Position numbers and translations under genes: made by a program
Assembly (NCBI RefSeq): GCF_900996225.1
Contig: NZ_CAAJGL010000090.1
Coordinates: forward strand, 1 to 64,000
Direction: 5' to 3'
DNA: 64,000 bases
From: Paraburkholderia sp. BCC1884
GTDB taxonomy: Bacteria; Pseudomonadota; Gammaproteobacteria; Burkholderiales; Burkholderiaceae
In this document: piece by piece, positions 8,346 to 16,158 of the stretch
How the letters are laid out: each line of letters begins with the position of its first letter
Numbering within the stretch: position 1 is the stretch's first letter
The notes under the pieces: model-generated
Told to the model about the DNA's origin: nothing
Seen by the model: the letters and a program-made list of their open reading frames with translations, nothing else
The model's database searches: none

Positions 8346-8954
8346 ATGGCCCGCACCCGAGCCCCCGACCACGAAACCCAACGCGAGCAGATTCTCGAAC
8401 TGGCCGCGGCCAAATTCGCCCAGACCAGTTATCCGAGCACGTCCATGGCGGATCTGGCCGCGGCGAGCGGTACCTCGAAAGCGCGTCTGTACCACTATTA
8501 CGCTAGCAAGGAAGCAATCCTGTTCGATCTGCTGGACCGCTACACCAAGCGGCTGATGCTGATCATCGCCGAGGTCGAAGGCGCGAGCCAGCGGCGCGGT
8601 CTCACCGAACGGGAGACGTTCGCCGAGCTGATCCGCGCGTTTTTGTCGGAATACGAGACGTCTCACAGCCGGCACGTGGCCTTGCTCAACGATGTGAAGT
8701 ATCTGGTCGACACGCAGCGCGAGGTGATCCTGAACCGACAGCGCGACGTGGTGGCCGCTTTCGCGCGGCAGCTGGCGCGTGCTTATCCGGAACGCGCCAC
8801 GCGTGAAAACCAGACTGCGCTCACCATGATGGTGTTCGGCATGATCAACTGGACGTTCACCTGGCTCAAGCCAGACGGACGCATGGGCTATCGCGAATTC
8901 GCCGAGCAGGTGGTGAACATGGTGGACCACGGCTTGAGCGTAAAAGCAGCCTGA
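8346..8954 (+). CDS. paaR: TetR/AcrR-family regulator, probable PaaR
   Basis: 202 residues. The N-terminal TetR helix-turn-helix is clear: ILELAAAKFAQTSYPSTSMA then ASGTSKARLYHYYASKEAIL. The C-terminal ligand domain would sense an aromatic CoA thioester; phenylacetyl-CoA is the known effector in related paa systems. Position at the end of the paa run and the perfect palindrome in the paaA promoter (3534-3549) support local repression. The ATG was chosen because the longer reading frame enters the end of the preceding gene. Confidence 0.85.
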   Translation: MARTRAPDHETQREQILELAAAKFAQTSYPSTSMADLAAASGTSKARLYHYYASKEAILFDLLDRYTKRLMLIIAEVEGASQRRGLTERETFAELIRAFLSEYETSHSRHVALLNDVKYLVDTQREVILNRQRDVVAAFARQLARAYPERATRENQTALTMMVFGMINWTFTWLKPDGRMGYREFAEQVVNMVDHGLSVKAA

Positions 8955-9022
8955 TTCCGCACAGCAACATTCTTCCGAACAAATAGTGATCGACCAGTTG
9001 CGCCCGTGCGACATCTCATCAC

Positions 9023-9034
9023 GAACGCTCGTTC
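9023..9034. promoter_or_regulatory. Inverted repeat GAACG-CT-CGTTC upstream of the GNAT gene
   Basis: Five-base arms around a two-base centre, in the 242-base gap before the acetyltransferase gene. A longer repeat with the same core occurs at 24848-24863. It may be an operator for an unidentified regulator; the rest of the gap (8955-9196) shows only a possible -10 TAAAAT at 9145-9150. Confidence 0.3.
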
Positions 9035-9196
9035 AATTTTCGTTCCCTTGTAAATCAAAGACATAAAAATAGGGCGCAACTCTTTTAGGCATTTTCTTCA
9101 GAATTTGATACGGGTTTTCCCTAGTGATCGAGGCGGCTTTCCGCTAAAATGCTTTTTGCGGTGCACCATACCGCTCGATCAAAGGAGAACCCGACC

Positions 9197-9865
9197 ATGA
9201 ACCTGATTACACCCCGCGCCGCCGAGCCGATCGTCCCGCGCGATCGCCTGTCGCAGCCTGCCGGTCGTACGCCTGCTCTGGTCCGCGAACTCACTGCGGT
9301 CGATCGCGAGCGCCTGCTGACCCACTTCCTCGCGCTGGACGAAGACGACCGCCTGCTGCGCTTCGGTCAGATCACGCCTAACCACGTCATCGAAAACTAT
9401 GTCCGCGCGATCGACTTCACGCGCGACACCGTGTTTGGTGTGTTCAACAGCCAGTTGCAACTCACCGGCGTCGGTCATTTGGCTTACCTGCCGGCTGAAG
9501 GCGACAAGCGCACGGCTGAATTCGGCGTGTCGGTGCTGGAAAGCGCGCGCGGCCAAGGCATTGGCTCGAAGCTGTTCGAGCGCGCCGCCATTCGTAGCCG
9601 CAATACGCACGTCACCACGCTTTACGTGCACTGCCTGTCGCGTAACTCGACCATGATGCACATCGCCAAGAAGGCAGGCATGAAGATCGAATACGCTTAC
9701 GGCGAAGCCGATGCGTATCTCACGCTTGCGCCGGCGGACCAGTCGAGCATCATCGCGGAAATGCTGCAGGAACAAGCCGCCGTGTTCGACTACGCGCTCA
9801 AGCGTCAGGCGCGTCAGGCGTCCAAGTTGTTCGAATCGTTCATGCCGACGGCCGCGGCGGCCTGA
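9197..9865 (+). CDS. GNAT-family N-acetyltransferase
   Basis: 222 residues. The acetyl-CoA binding region is visible as FGVSVLESARGQGIGSKLFE (R/Q-x-x-G-x-G/A type motif A), followed by THVTTLYVHCLSRNSTMMHI. The N-terminus (about 1-60) is variable, with LTHFLALDEDDRLLRFG typical of a GNAT group common in Burkholderia. The acceptor is unknown. A good ribosome binding site (AAAGGAG) precedes the start, and an intrinsic terminator follows 25 bases after the stop, so it is probably monocistronic. Confidence 0.8.
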   Translation: MNLITPRAAEPIVPRDRLSQPAGRTPALVRELTAVDRERLLTHFLALDEDDRLLRFGQITPNHVIENYVRAIDFTRDTVFGVFNSQLQLTGVGHLAYLPAEGDKRTAEFGVSVLESARGQGIGSKLFERAAIRSRNTHVTTLYVHCLSRNSTMMHIAKKAGMKIEYAYGEADAYLTLAPADQSSIIAEMLQEQAAVFDYALKRQARQASKLFESFMPTAAAA

Positions 9866-9890
9866 CAGGCCTTCGCTTCGGCGAAATGAC

Positions 9891-9918
9891 AAAAGGCAGC
9901 CTCGCGGCTGCCTTTTTG
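9891..9918 (+). terminator. Intrinsic terminator after the GNAT gene
   Basis: AAAAGGCAGC and GCTGCCTTTTT form a stem around CTCGCG. It lies between two convergent genes (GNAT and the Lrp regulator) and could work in both directions. Confidence 0.8.
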
Positions 9919-9949
9919 CTTTTCAACTCTCTCGCTCTCGACCCAACGC

Positions 9950-10447
9950 TCACAAAATTGGCAACGCCGTCGTTTCCTTGAACTTTTCGAGCGAAAAGCT
10001 CGACTTCACATCGATCACCGATGGATGGTGCAGCAGTTGATCCTGCACAAAACGCGAAAAGTGCGCCATATCTTCTACCTGCACGCGTAGCAGGTAATCC
10101 ATATCGCCTGTCATTGCGTGGCACGCGACCACTTCCGGCCACGTCTGCACGGCCGCGCGAAACAGGTCCGCGTGCGTCGCGTCCCCACGCGGACTCTGCA
10201 CCGACCCGCCCCGCTTTTCCAAGCGCACATTTACGTAAGCGAGCAGATCGAGTCCGAGGAGCTGCGCGTCCAGCAATGCGACATAGCCGCGAATCACGCC
10301 GCTTTCTTCCAGCCGTCGAATCCGTCGCAGACAAGGACTCGGCGACAGATTGATTCGTTCGGCAATCTCCTGATTCGACAGCCGGCCGTTCTCCTGAAGG
10401 ATTGCCAGAATACGCCGGTCGATGGCGTCTATCTCTATATTGGCCAT
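9950..10447 (-). CDS. Lrp/AsnC-family transcriptional regulator
   Basis: 165 residues. An N-terminal helix-turn-helix (IDRRILAILQENGRLSNQEI, then LSPSPCLRRIRRLEESGVI) is followed by the ligand-binding RAM domain (about 70-150, including YLLRVQVEDMAHFSRFVQDQ). Lrp-type regulators usually respond to an amino acid. It is divergent from hppD with 170 bases between starts, so it probably controls tyrosine/phenylalanine breakdown through hppD and its own gene. Confidence 0.88.
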   Translation of the reverse strand: MANIEIDAIDRRILAILQENGRLSNQEIAERINLSPSPCLRRIRRLEESGVIRGYVALLDAQLLGLDLLAYVNVRLEKRGGSVQSPRGDATHADLFRAAVQTWPEVVACHAMTGDMDYLLRVQVEDMAHFSRFVQDQLLHHPSVIDVKSSFSLEKFKETTALPIL

Positions 10448-10473
10448 TTTCTGCCGCCAGATTGAAATGTTGA

Positions 10474-10486
10474 GCTAGAAACTAGC
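10474..10486. promoter_or_regulatory. Inverted repeat in the lrp-like/hppD intergenic region
   Basis: GCTAGAAACTAGC has perfect 5-bp arms around AAA and lies 27 bases upstream of the Lrp-type regulator start and 132 bases upstream of hppD. It is a candidate operator for the divergently encoded Lrp-family protein. Assignment is by position and symmetry only. Confidence 0.35.
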
Positions 10487-10617
10487 GTCAGCGTATCCAC
10501 GCACGATTAAGTTCGCAAGTTTTCGTCGCCGACACCCACTTACACTTGCGTCATTCGGTCGCGCTCAAACGCACAATTCCGCTTGCGCCCTACGCCGGCC
10601 TCACAGGAGACAGACAC

Positions 10618-11715
10618 ATGCAGGTTTCAACTTGGGACAACCCGGTCGGCACCGACGGCTTCGAATTCATCGAATACACCGCACCGGACCCGATAGCGCT
10701 CGGCAAGCTGTTTGAACAGATGGGCTTCACTGCCGTGGCACGCCATCGTCATAAAAACGTGACGCTGTATCGCCAGGGCGAGATCAACTTCATCGTCAAC
10801 GGGGAACAGGATTCGTTTGCGCAGCGCTTCACGCGTCTGCACGGCCCGTCGATCTGCGCGATCGCTTTCCGCGTTCAGGATGCCGGCAAGGCCTACCAGC
10901 AGGCGCTTGAAAAAGGCGCATGGGGCTTCGACAACAAAACCGGCCCGATGGAACTCAACATTCCGGCAATCAAGGGCATCGGCGATTCGCTGATCTATTT
11001 CGTCGACCGCTGGCGCGGCAAGAACGGCGCCGAGCCGAACAGCATCGGCAACATCGATATTTACGATGTCGATTTCGAACCGATTCCTGGCGCGGAGCCG
11101 AATCCGGTTGGCCACGGCCTGACCTACATCGACCACCTGACGCACAACGTGCATCGCGGCCGCATGCAGGAATGGGCGGAATTCTATGAGCGCCTGTTCA
11201 ACTTCCGCGAAGTGCGTTACTTCGATATCGAAGGCAAGGTAACCGGCGTGAAGTCGAAAGCGATGACCTCGCCGTGCGGCAAGATCCGCATTCCGATCAA
11301 CGAAGAGGGCTCGGACACCGCCGGCCAGATTCAGGAATATCTCGACGCGTATCACGGCGAAGGCATTCAGCACATTGCTCTCGGCAGCAACGACATCTAT
11401 CGCACGGTGGACGGTCTGCGCGAAGCGAACATCTCGCTGCTCGACACGATCGACACTTACTACGAACTGGTCAACCGCCGCGTACCCGATCACGGCGAGC
11501 CGCTCGACGAGCTGCGCAAGCGCAAGATCCTGATCGACGGCGCACCGGACGATTTGCTGCTGCAGATCTTCACCGAAAACCAGATCGGCCCGATTTTCTT
11601 CGAGATCATTCAGCGCAAGGGCAATCAGGGCTTTGGCGAAGGCAATTTCAAGGCGCTCTTCGAATCGATCGAACTGGATCAGATTCGCCGCGGCGTTGTG
11701 CAGGATAAAGTTTGA
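10618..11715 (+). CDS. hppD: 4-hydroxyphenylpyruvate dioxygenase
   Basis: 365 residues. It converts 4-hydroxyphenylpyruvate to homogentisate in tyrosine catabolism, using non-haem Fe(II) and oxygen. Two vicinal-oxygen-chelate halves are visible. The iron ligands are probably the His in YIDHLTHNV, the His in GIQHIALGSND and the Glu in FFEIIQRKGN. The C-terminal GFGEGNFKALFESIE is the family gating helix. A CAGGAGA ribosome binding site precedes the start. Divergent from an Lrp-type regulator; an intrinsic terminator follows. Homogentisate dioxygenase is not in the window. Confidence 0.95.
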   Translation: MQVSTWDNPVGTDGFEFIEYTAPDPIALGKLFEQMGFTAVARHRHKNVTLYRQGEINFIVNGEQDSFAQRFTRLHGPSICAIAFRVQDAGKAYQQALEKGAWGFDNKTGPMELNIPAIKGIGDSLIYFVDRWRGKNGAEPNSIGNIDIYDVDFEPIPGAEPNPVGHGLTYIDHLTHNVHRGRMQEWAEFYERLFNFREVRYFDIEGKVTGVKSKAMTSPCGKIRIPINEEGSDTAGQIQEYLDAYHGEGIQHIALGSNDIYRTVDGLREANISLLDTIDTYYELVNRRVPDHGEPLDELRKRKILIDGAPDDLLLQIFTENQIGPIFFEIIQRKGNQGFGEGNFKALFESIELDQIRRGVVQDKV

Positions 11716-11762
11716 CGGCAGGCAGTCAGCGTCGCAGACAGAACTGAGCGGCAGAAAAAACA

Positions 11763-11796
11763 AGGGCGAGGATCTCACGATCCTCGCCCTTTTTAC
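11763..11796 (+). terminator. Intrinsic terminator after hppD
   Basis: AGGGCGAGGATC (11763-11774), loop TCAC and GATCCTCGCCCT (11779-11790) form a perfect 12-bp stem followed by a T tract. Confidence 0.9.
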
Positions 11797-11860
11797 TTGC
11801 GCCGCCGCCTCAAATGGGACGACAGCCGGTTAACAACCGATACGCCGCGTTAGCCTCGCA

Positions 11861-12061
11861 TCACGAATTCTGGTCTTCCTCATCGGACCGGGTGGAGCGC
11901 GAGACGCGCCCCGTGGCAATCGGCGCCACTTGCGCCGTGCGCGTCACCGCGTTCGACAATGCTTCCGCACCGCCGGTACTCGTGTTCGAGCGCACCGGGG
12001 CGCTCATGGCAAAAAATGCTGCCGAAACCATCAGGAAAGTTTGAATGTTCCTTGTGTGCAT
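11861..12061 (-). CDS. Small putative exported protein
   Basis: 66 residues, not recognised. Residues 1-25 (ending near SAPVRS) look like a signal peptide with a hydrophobic TFLMVSAAFFAMS core. The mature part is polar and Ser/Thr/Arg rich with an acidic end (SDEEDQNS). A strong AAAAGGAG ribosome binding site lies six bases before the ATG, which is the main reason for calling it a gene. It is divergent from the indolepyruvate oxidoreductase gene. Confidence 0.6.
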   Translation of the reverse strand: MHTRNIQTFLMVSAAFFAMSAPVRSNTSTGGAEALSNAVTRTAQVAPIATGRVSRSTRSDEEDQNS

Positions 12062-12421
12062 GCGTACTCCTTTTCTAACTACCCTGCTGCCGTGAAGCTC
12101 CGCCGAATGCGGAGCGTTGCGCTGACATCGCTCGCAGGTGGCAGTTAGACAGAAATTTCACCTACGGTTCCGCAAATTTGTAGTTTTTACAGCTTGTTAC
12201 AGACGGCCTGGTAGAGAAGACTCGCCCGCCAACACGCCCAATGCCAATTCCTCCTCGAAAGCCTTGCGGAGCCGCATTTTTGGCAGCCTGCGGCGGGTTT
12301 TCACCAGTGCTACCATCACTTAAAACACGTCAATATGGCGGCCCCGGCCCCACGCATTCACAAGATGCCGCGGCCCAAAAAAAGTTTTGGTGATCCCAAA
12401 CTGGTTGGAGGAGTACACATA
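12062..12421. other. Intergenic region between the small exported protein and the indolepyruvate oxidoreductase
   Basis: About 360 bases serving two divergent genes. It is richer in A/T around 12155-12205 (GCAAATTTGTAGTTTTTACAG) than its surroundings. A GGAGG ribosome binding site stands just before the oxidoreductase start. No convincing -35/-10 pair, hairpin or small gene was made out. Confidence 0.5.
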
Positions 12422-15400
12422 ATGAATGCCCCGCTAGACGCCGGTCAGCGAGCCTCGCTCGAAGCCGCGCTATCTTCCGTCACGCTCGACGACAAATACA
12501 CCCTCGAACGCGGCCGCGCGTACATGAGCGGTATCCAGGCGCTGGTCCGTCTGCCGATGCTGCAACAGGAACGCGACCGGGCCGCCGGGCTCAATACCGC
12601 CGGCTTCATCTCCGGTTACCGTGGATCGCCACTCGGCGGACTCGACCAATCCTTGTGGAAGGCGAAACAGCATCTCGCCGCGCATCAGGTCGTGTTCCAG
12701 CCTGGCGTCAACGAAGACCTCGCGGCGACCGCCGTCTGGGGTTCGCAGCAAGTCAATCTGTACCCCAGCGCCAAATACGACGGCGTGTTCTCCATGTGGT
12801 ACGGCAAGGGTCCCGGTGTCGACCGTTCCGGCGACGTCTTCAAGCACGGCAACTCGGCCGGCTCGGCGCAGCACGGTGGCGTGCTGGTGCTTGCCGGCGA
12901 CGACCACGCGGCCAAGTCCTCCACACTTGCGCACCAGTCCGAACACATCTTCAAAGCTTGCGGCCTGCCGGTGCTGTTTCCGTCGAACGTGCAGGAATAT
13001 CTCGACTTCGGTCTGCACGGCTGGGCGATGAGCCGCTACTCCGGCCTGTGGGTCGCGATGAAGTGCGTGACCGATGTGGTCGAATCGTCGGCCTCGGTCG
13101 ATATCGACCCGCATCGCACCAAAATCATCCTGCCGGAAGACTTCGCGATGCCTGACGGCGGCCTGAATATCCGCTGGCCGGACCCGCCGCTGGTGCAGGA
13201 AGCGCGTCTGCTCGACTACAAGTGGTACGCCGCCCTCGCCTACGTGCGCGCGAACAAGCTGGACCGCGTCGAAATCGATTCGCCGCATGCGCGCTTCGGC
13301 ATCATGACCGGCGGCAAGGCTTATCTCGATGTGCGTCAGGCACTGACCGACCTCGGTCTCGACGACGAAACCTGCTCGCGCATCGGCATCCGTCTGTATA
13401 AGGTCGGCTGTGTGTGGCCGCTCGAAGCGCAAGGCGCCCACGCGTTCGCCAAGGGCCTCGAAGAAATCCTGGTGGTCGAAGAAAAGCGCCAGATTCTCGA
13501 ATACGCCATCAAGGAAGAGTTGTACAACTGGCCCGATGCACAGCGTCCGCGCGTGTTCGGCAAGTTCGACGAGAAAGACGGCGCAGGCGGCGAATGGTCG
13601 GTGCCGATGGGCAACTGGCTGCTGCCCGCGCACTACGAGCTCTCGCCGGCGATCATCGCCAAGGCCATTGCCACGCGTCTGGACAAGTTCGATCTGCCGT
13701 CCGACGTACGCGCGCGTATCGCCTCGCGCATCGCGGTGATCGAAGCCAAGGAAAGAGCGCTGGCGCGTCCGCGCGTCGAAGCCGAGCGCAAGCCGTGGTT
13801 CTGCTCGGGCTGCCCGCACAACACGTCGACCAATGTGCCGGAAGGTTCGCGCGCGATGGCCGGCATCGGCTGCCACTACATGACCGTGTGGATGGACCGC
13901 AGCACCAGCACGTTCAGCCAGATGGGCGGCGAAGGCGTCGCGTGGGTCGGTCAGGCGCCGTTCACCAATGACCAGCACGTGTTCGCCAACCTCGGCGACG
14001 GCACCTATTTTCACTCCGGGCTGCTGGCCATTCGCGCGGCGATCGCCGCAAAGGTGAACATCACCTACAAGCTGCTCTACAACGATGCGGTTGCGATGAC
14101 GGGCGGCCAGCCGGTCGACGGCGTGCTGACCGTGCCGCAGATCACGCATCAACTCGCCGCCGAAGGCGCGACGAAAATCGTGATCGTCACCGACGAACCG
14201 GAGAAGTATTCGGCGAACGTGGGCCTGGCTCCGGGCATCGATATTCACCATCGCGACAAGCTCGACGAGATTCAGCGGCAGTTGCGCGAGATCGGCGGCA
14301 CCACGATCCTGATCTACGACCAGACCTGTGCGACCGAGAAGCGCCGTCGCCGGAAACGCGGCACGTATCCGGACCCGGCACGCCGCGTCGTGATCAACGA
14401 GGCCGTGTGCGAAGGTTGCGGCGATTGCTCGGTGAAGTCGAATTGCCTGTCGGTGGAACCGCTCGATACCGAATTCGGCACCAAGCGCCAGATCAATCAG
14501 TCGAGCTGCAACAAGGACTTCTCGTGCGTGAACGGCTTTTGCCCGAGCTTCGTCTCGGTTGAAGGCGGTCAGTTGCGCAAACCCAAGGCGGCTTCCGGCG
14601 TGGCCGGCGAGTCCATGCCGCCGGTGCCGGAACCGGAACTGCCGTCGATCGACCGTCCTTATGGGGTGCTGGTGACGGGCGTCGGCGGCACGGGCGTCGT
14701 GACGATCGGCGCGCTGCTCGGCATGGCCGCGCATCTGGAGAACAAGGGCGTCACCGTCCTCGACGTCACTGGCCTCGCGCAGAAAGGCGGCGCTGTGATG
14801 AGCCACGTGCAGATCGCGCGCAATCCGGCCGACATCCACGCAACCCGTATCGCGATGGGCGAAGCGAGTCTCGTGATCGGCTGCGACGCGATCGTCACGG
14901 CAAGCGACGAATGCGTTTCGCGGATGCAGGTGGGCCGCACGCGCGTCGTGTTGAACAGCGCGCAAACGCCGACCGCGGCGCTCATCAAGAACCCGAACTG
15001 GCGTTTCCCGGGCAGCAGCACCGAGGCCGACGTGCGTGCCGGTGCGGGCGACGACGGCGTCGATGCAATCGACGCGAATCACTTCGCCGTCGCGTTGCTC
15101 GGCGACGCGATCTACACGAATCCGTTCGTGCTGGGTTACGCATGGCAGCGCGGCTGGGTGCCGCTCACGTATCAATCGCTGATGCGTGCCATCGAGTTGA
15201 ACGCCGTGCAGGTCGACAAGAACCGCGCGGCATTCGAGTGGGGCCGTCGCGCTGCGCACGATCTGGCCGCAGTGCGTCAGATTGCGCAATCGCAAAGCCG
15301 CGGTGGCGCAGTGGAAAAGGCCAGCAGCAAGATCATCTCGCTGCACACGCCGAAGGCGCTGGATACGTTGATCGACAAGCGTGCCGAGTATCTGGCGGCA

Positions 15401-16021
15401 TGGCAGAACGCGGCGTACGCCGAGCGCTATCGCGCCCTGGTGTCACAAGTGCGTGCGGCGGAATCGGCGCTCGATTCGATCGACGGCCAACTGCCGCTGA
15501 CCGAAGCGGTCGCGAAGAACCTGCACAAGCTGATGGCCTACAAGGACGAATACGAAGTCGCGCGCCTGTACAGCGATCCGGCATTCATCGAAAAACTGAA
15601 GGCGAATTTCGAAGGCGACTGGAAACTGCACATTCACCTCGCGCCGCCGACTTTCTCGAAGAAGGATGCGCAAGGCCGTCTGGTGAAGAAGAAATACGGT
15701 CCCTGGGTCTTCAGCGCGATGCATGTGCTGGCGAAGTTCAAGTTCCTGCGCGGTACCGCACTCGATGTGTTCGGCAAGACCGAAGAGCGTCGTACCGAAC
15801 GTGCGTTGATCGGCGAGTACGAAGCGCTGGTGCGTGAACTGATCGCCGGCTTGAGCGTGCCGAAGCGTGAACTGGCAGTGGAACTGGCGACGCTGCCGGA
15901 CGGCATCCGCGGCTATGGTCACGTGAAGGAAAACAACCTGAAGGGCGTGCGGGTCAAGTGGACCGAGTTGCTGGCGCGCTGGCGTTCGCCGGACGCTGGC
16001 AAGACGCAACACGCGGCCTGA
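12422..16021 (+). CDS. Indolepyruvate ferredoxin oxidoreductase, fused single-chain form
   Basis: 1199 residues, the expected size for the fused enzyme. It oxidatively decarboxylates aryl pyruvates (indolepyruvate, phenylpyruvate, hydroxyphenylpyruvate) to aryl-acetyl-CoA using thiamine diphosphate and Fe-S clusters. Seen in order: an N-terminal pyrimidine-binding domain (FISGYRGSPLGGLDQSLW), the Cys motif CSGCPHNTSTNVPEG (about 460), a TPP-binding region around NLGDGTYFHSGLLAIRAAI, ferredoxin-like Cys clusters CEGCGDCSVKSNC and CNKDFSCVNGFCP (about 660-715), then the gamma-type domain GVGGTGVVTIGALLGMAA. A GGAGGAG ribosome binding site sets the start. Phenylacetyl-CoA made this way could feed the nearby paa operon. 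Confidence 0.93.
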   Translation: MNAPLDAGQRASLEAALSSVTLDDKYTLERGRAYMSGIQALVRLPMLQQERDRAAGLNTAGFISGYRGSPLGGLDQSLWKAKQHLAAHQVVFQPGVNEDLAATAVWGSQQVNLYPSAKYDGVFSMWYGKGPGVDRSGDVFKHGNSAGSAQHGGVLVLAGDDHAAKSSTLAHQSEHIFKACGLPVLFPSNVQEYLDFGLHGWAMSRYSGLWVAMKCVTDVVESSASVDIDPHRTKIILPEDFAMPDGGLNIRWPDPPLVQEARLLDYKWYAALAYVRANKLDRVEIDSPHARFGIMTGGKAYLDVRQALTDLGLDDETCSRIGIRLYKVGCVWPLEAQGAHAFAKGLEEILVVEEKRQILEYAIKEELYNWPDAQRPRVFGKFDEKDGAGGEWSVPMGNWLLPAHYELSPAIIAKAIATRLDKFDLPSDVRARIASRIAVIEAKERALARPRVEAERKPWFCSGCPHNTSTNVPEGSRAMAGIGCHYMTVWMDRSTSTFSQMGGEGVAWVGQAPFTNDQHVFANLGDGTYFHSGLLAIRAAIAAKVNITYKLLYNDAVAMTGGQPVDGVLTVPQITHQLAAEGATKIVIVTDEPEKYSANVGLAPGIDIHHRDKLDEIQRQLREIGGTTILIYDQTCATEKRRRRKRGTYPDPARRVVINEAVCEGCGDCSVKSNCLSVEPLDTEFGTKRQINQSSCNKDFSCVNGFCPSFVSVEGGQLRKPKAASGVAGESMPPVPEPELPSIDRPYGVLVTGVGGTGVVTIGALLGMAAHLENKGVTVLDVTGLAQKGGAVMSHVQIARNPADIHATRIAMGEASLVIGCDAIVTASDECVSRMQVGRTRVVLNSAQTPTAALIKNPNWRFPGSSTEADVRAGAGDDGVDAIDANHFAVALLGDAIYTNPFVLGYAWQRGWVPLTYQSLMRAIELNAVQVDKNRAAFEWGRRAAHDLAAVRQIAQSQSRGGAVEKASSKIISLHTPKALDTLIDKRAEYLAAWQNAAYAERYRALVSQVRAAESALDSIDGQLPLTEAVAKNLHKLMAYKDEYEVARLYSDPAFIEKLKANFEGDWKLHIHLAPPTFSKKDAQGRLVKKKYGPWVFSAMHVLAKFKFLRGTALDVFGKTEERRTERALIGEYEALVRELIAGLSVPKRELAVELATLPDGIRGYGHVKENNLKGVRVKWTELLARWRSPDAGKTQHAA

Positions 16022-16053
16022 TCGTTAGCGGTTATCAAGCCGTAGTCTTCCCC

Positions 16054-16092
16054 AAAAAAAACGCCACGGAATCAACTTCCGTGGCGTTTTTT
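16054..16092. terminator. Bidirectional terminator between the indolepyruvate oxidoreductase and maeB
   Basis: AAAAAACGCCACGGAA and TTCCGTGGCGTTTTTT form a long stem flanked by an A tract and a T tract. It is placed between two convergent genes and can serve both. Confidence 0.9.
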
Positions 16093-16158
16093 CATGGAGC
16101 GATGTGTGTGAAGCGAACACCTCGTCGAGGCATCGCTTCAATCGTCAAACCGTCCGTA

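Noticed and set aside
12470..15346. Open frame of 958 codons on the minus strand opposite the indolepyruvate oxidoreductase
   Set aside because: It has biased, Arg/His/Ala-rich composition with no recognisable domain and mirrors a well supported gene; the very high GC at third positions produces such antisense frames.
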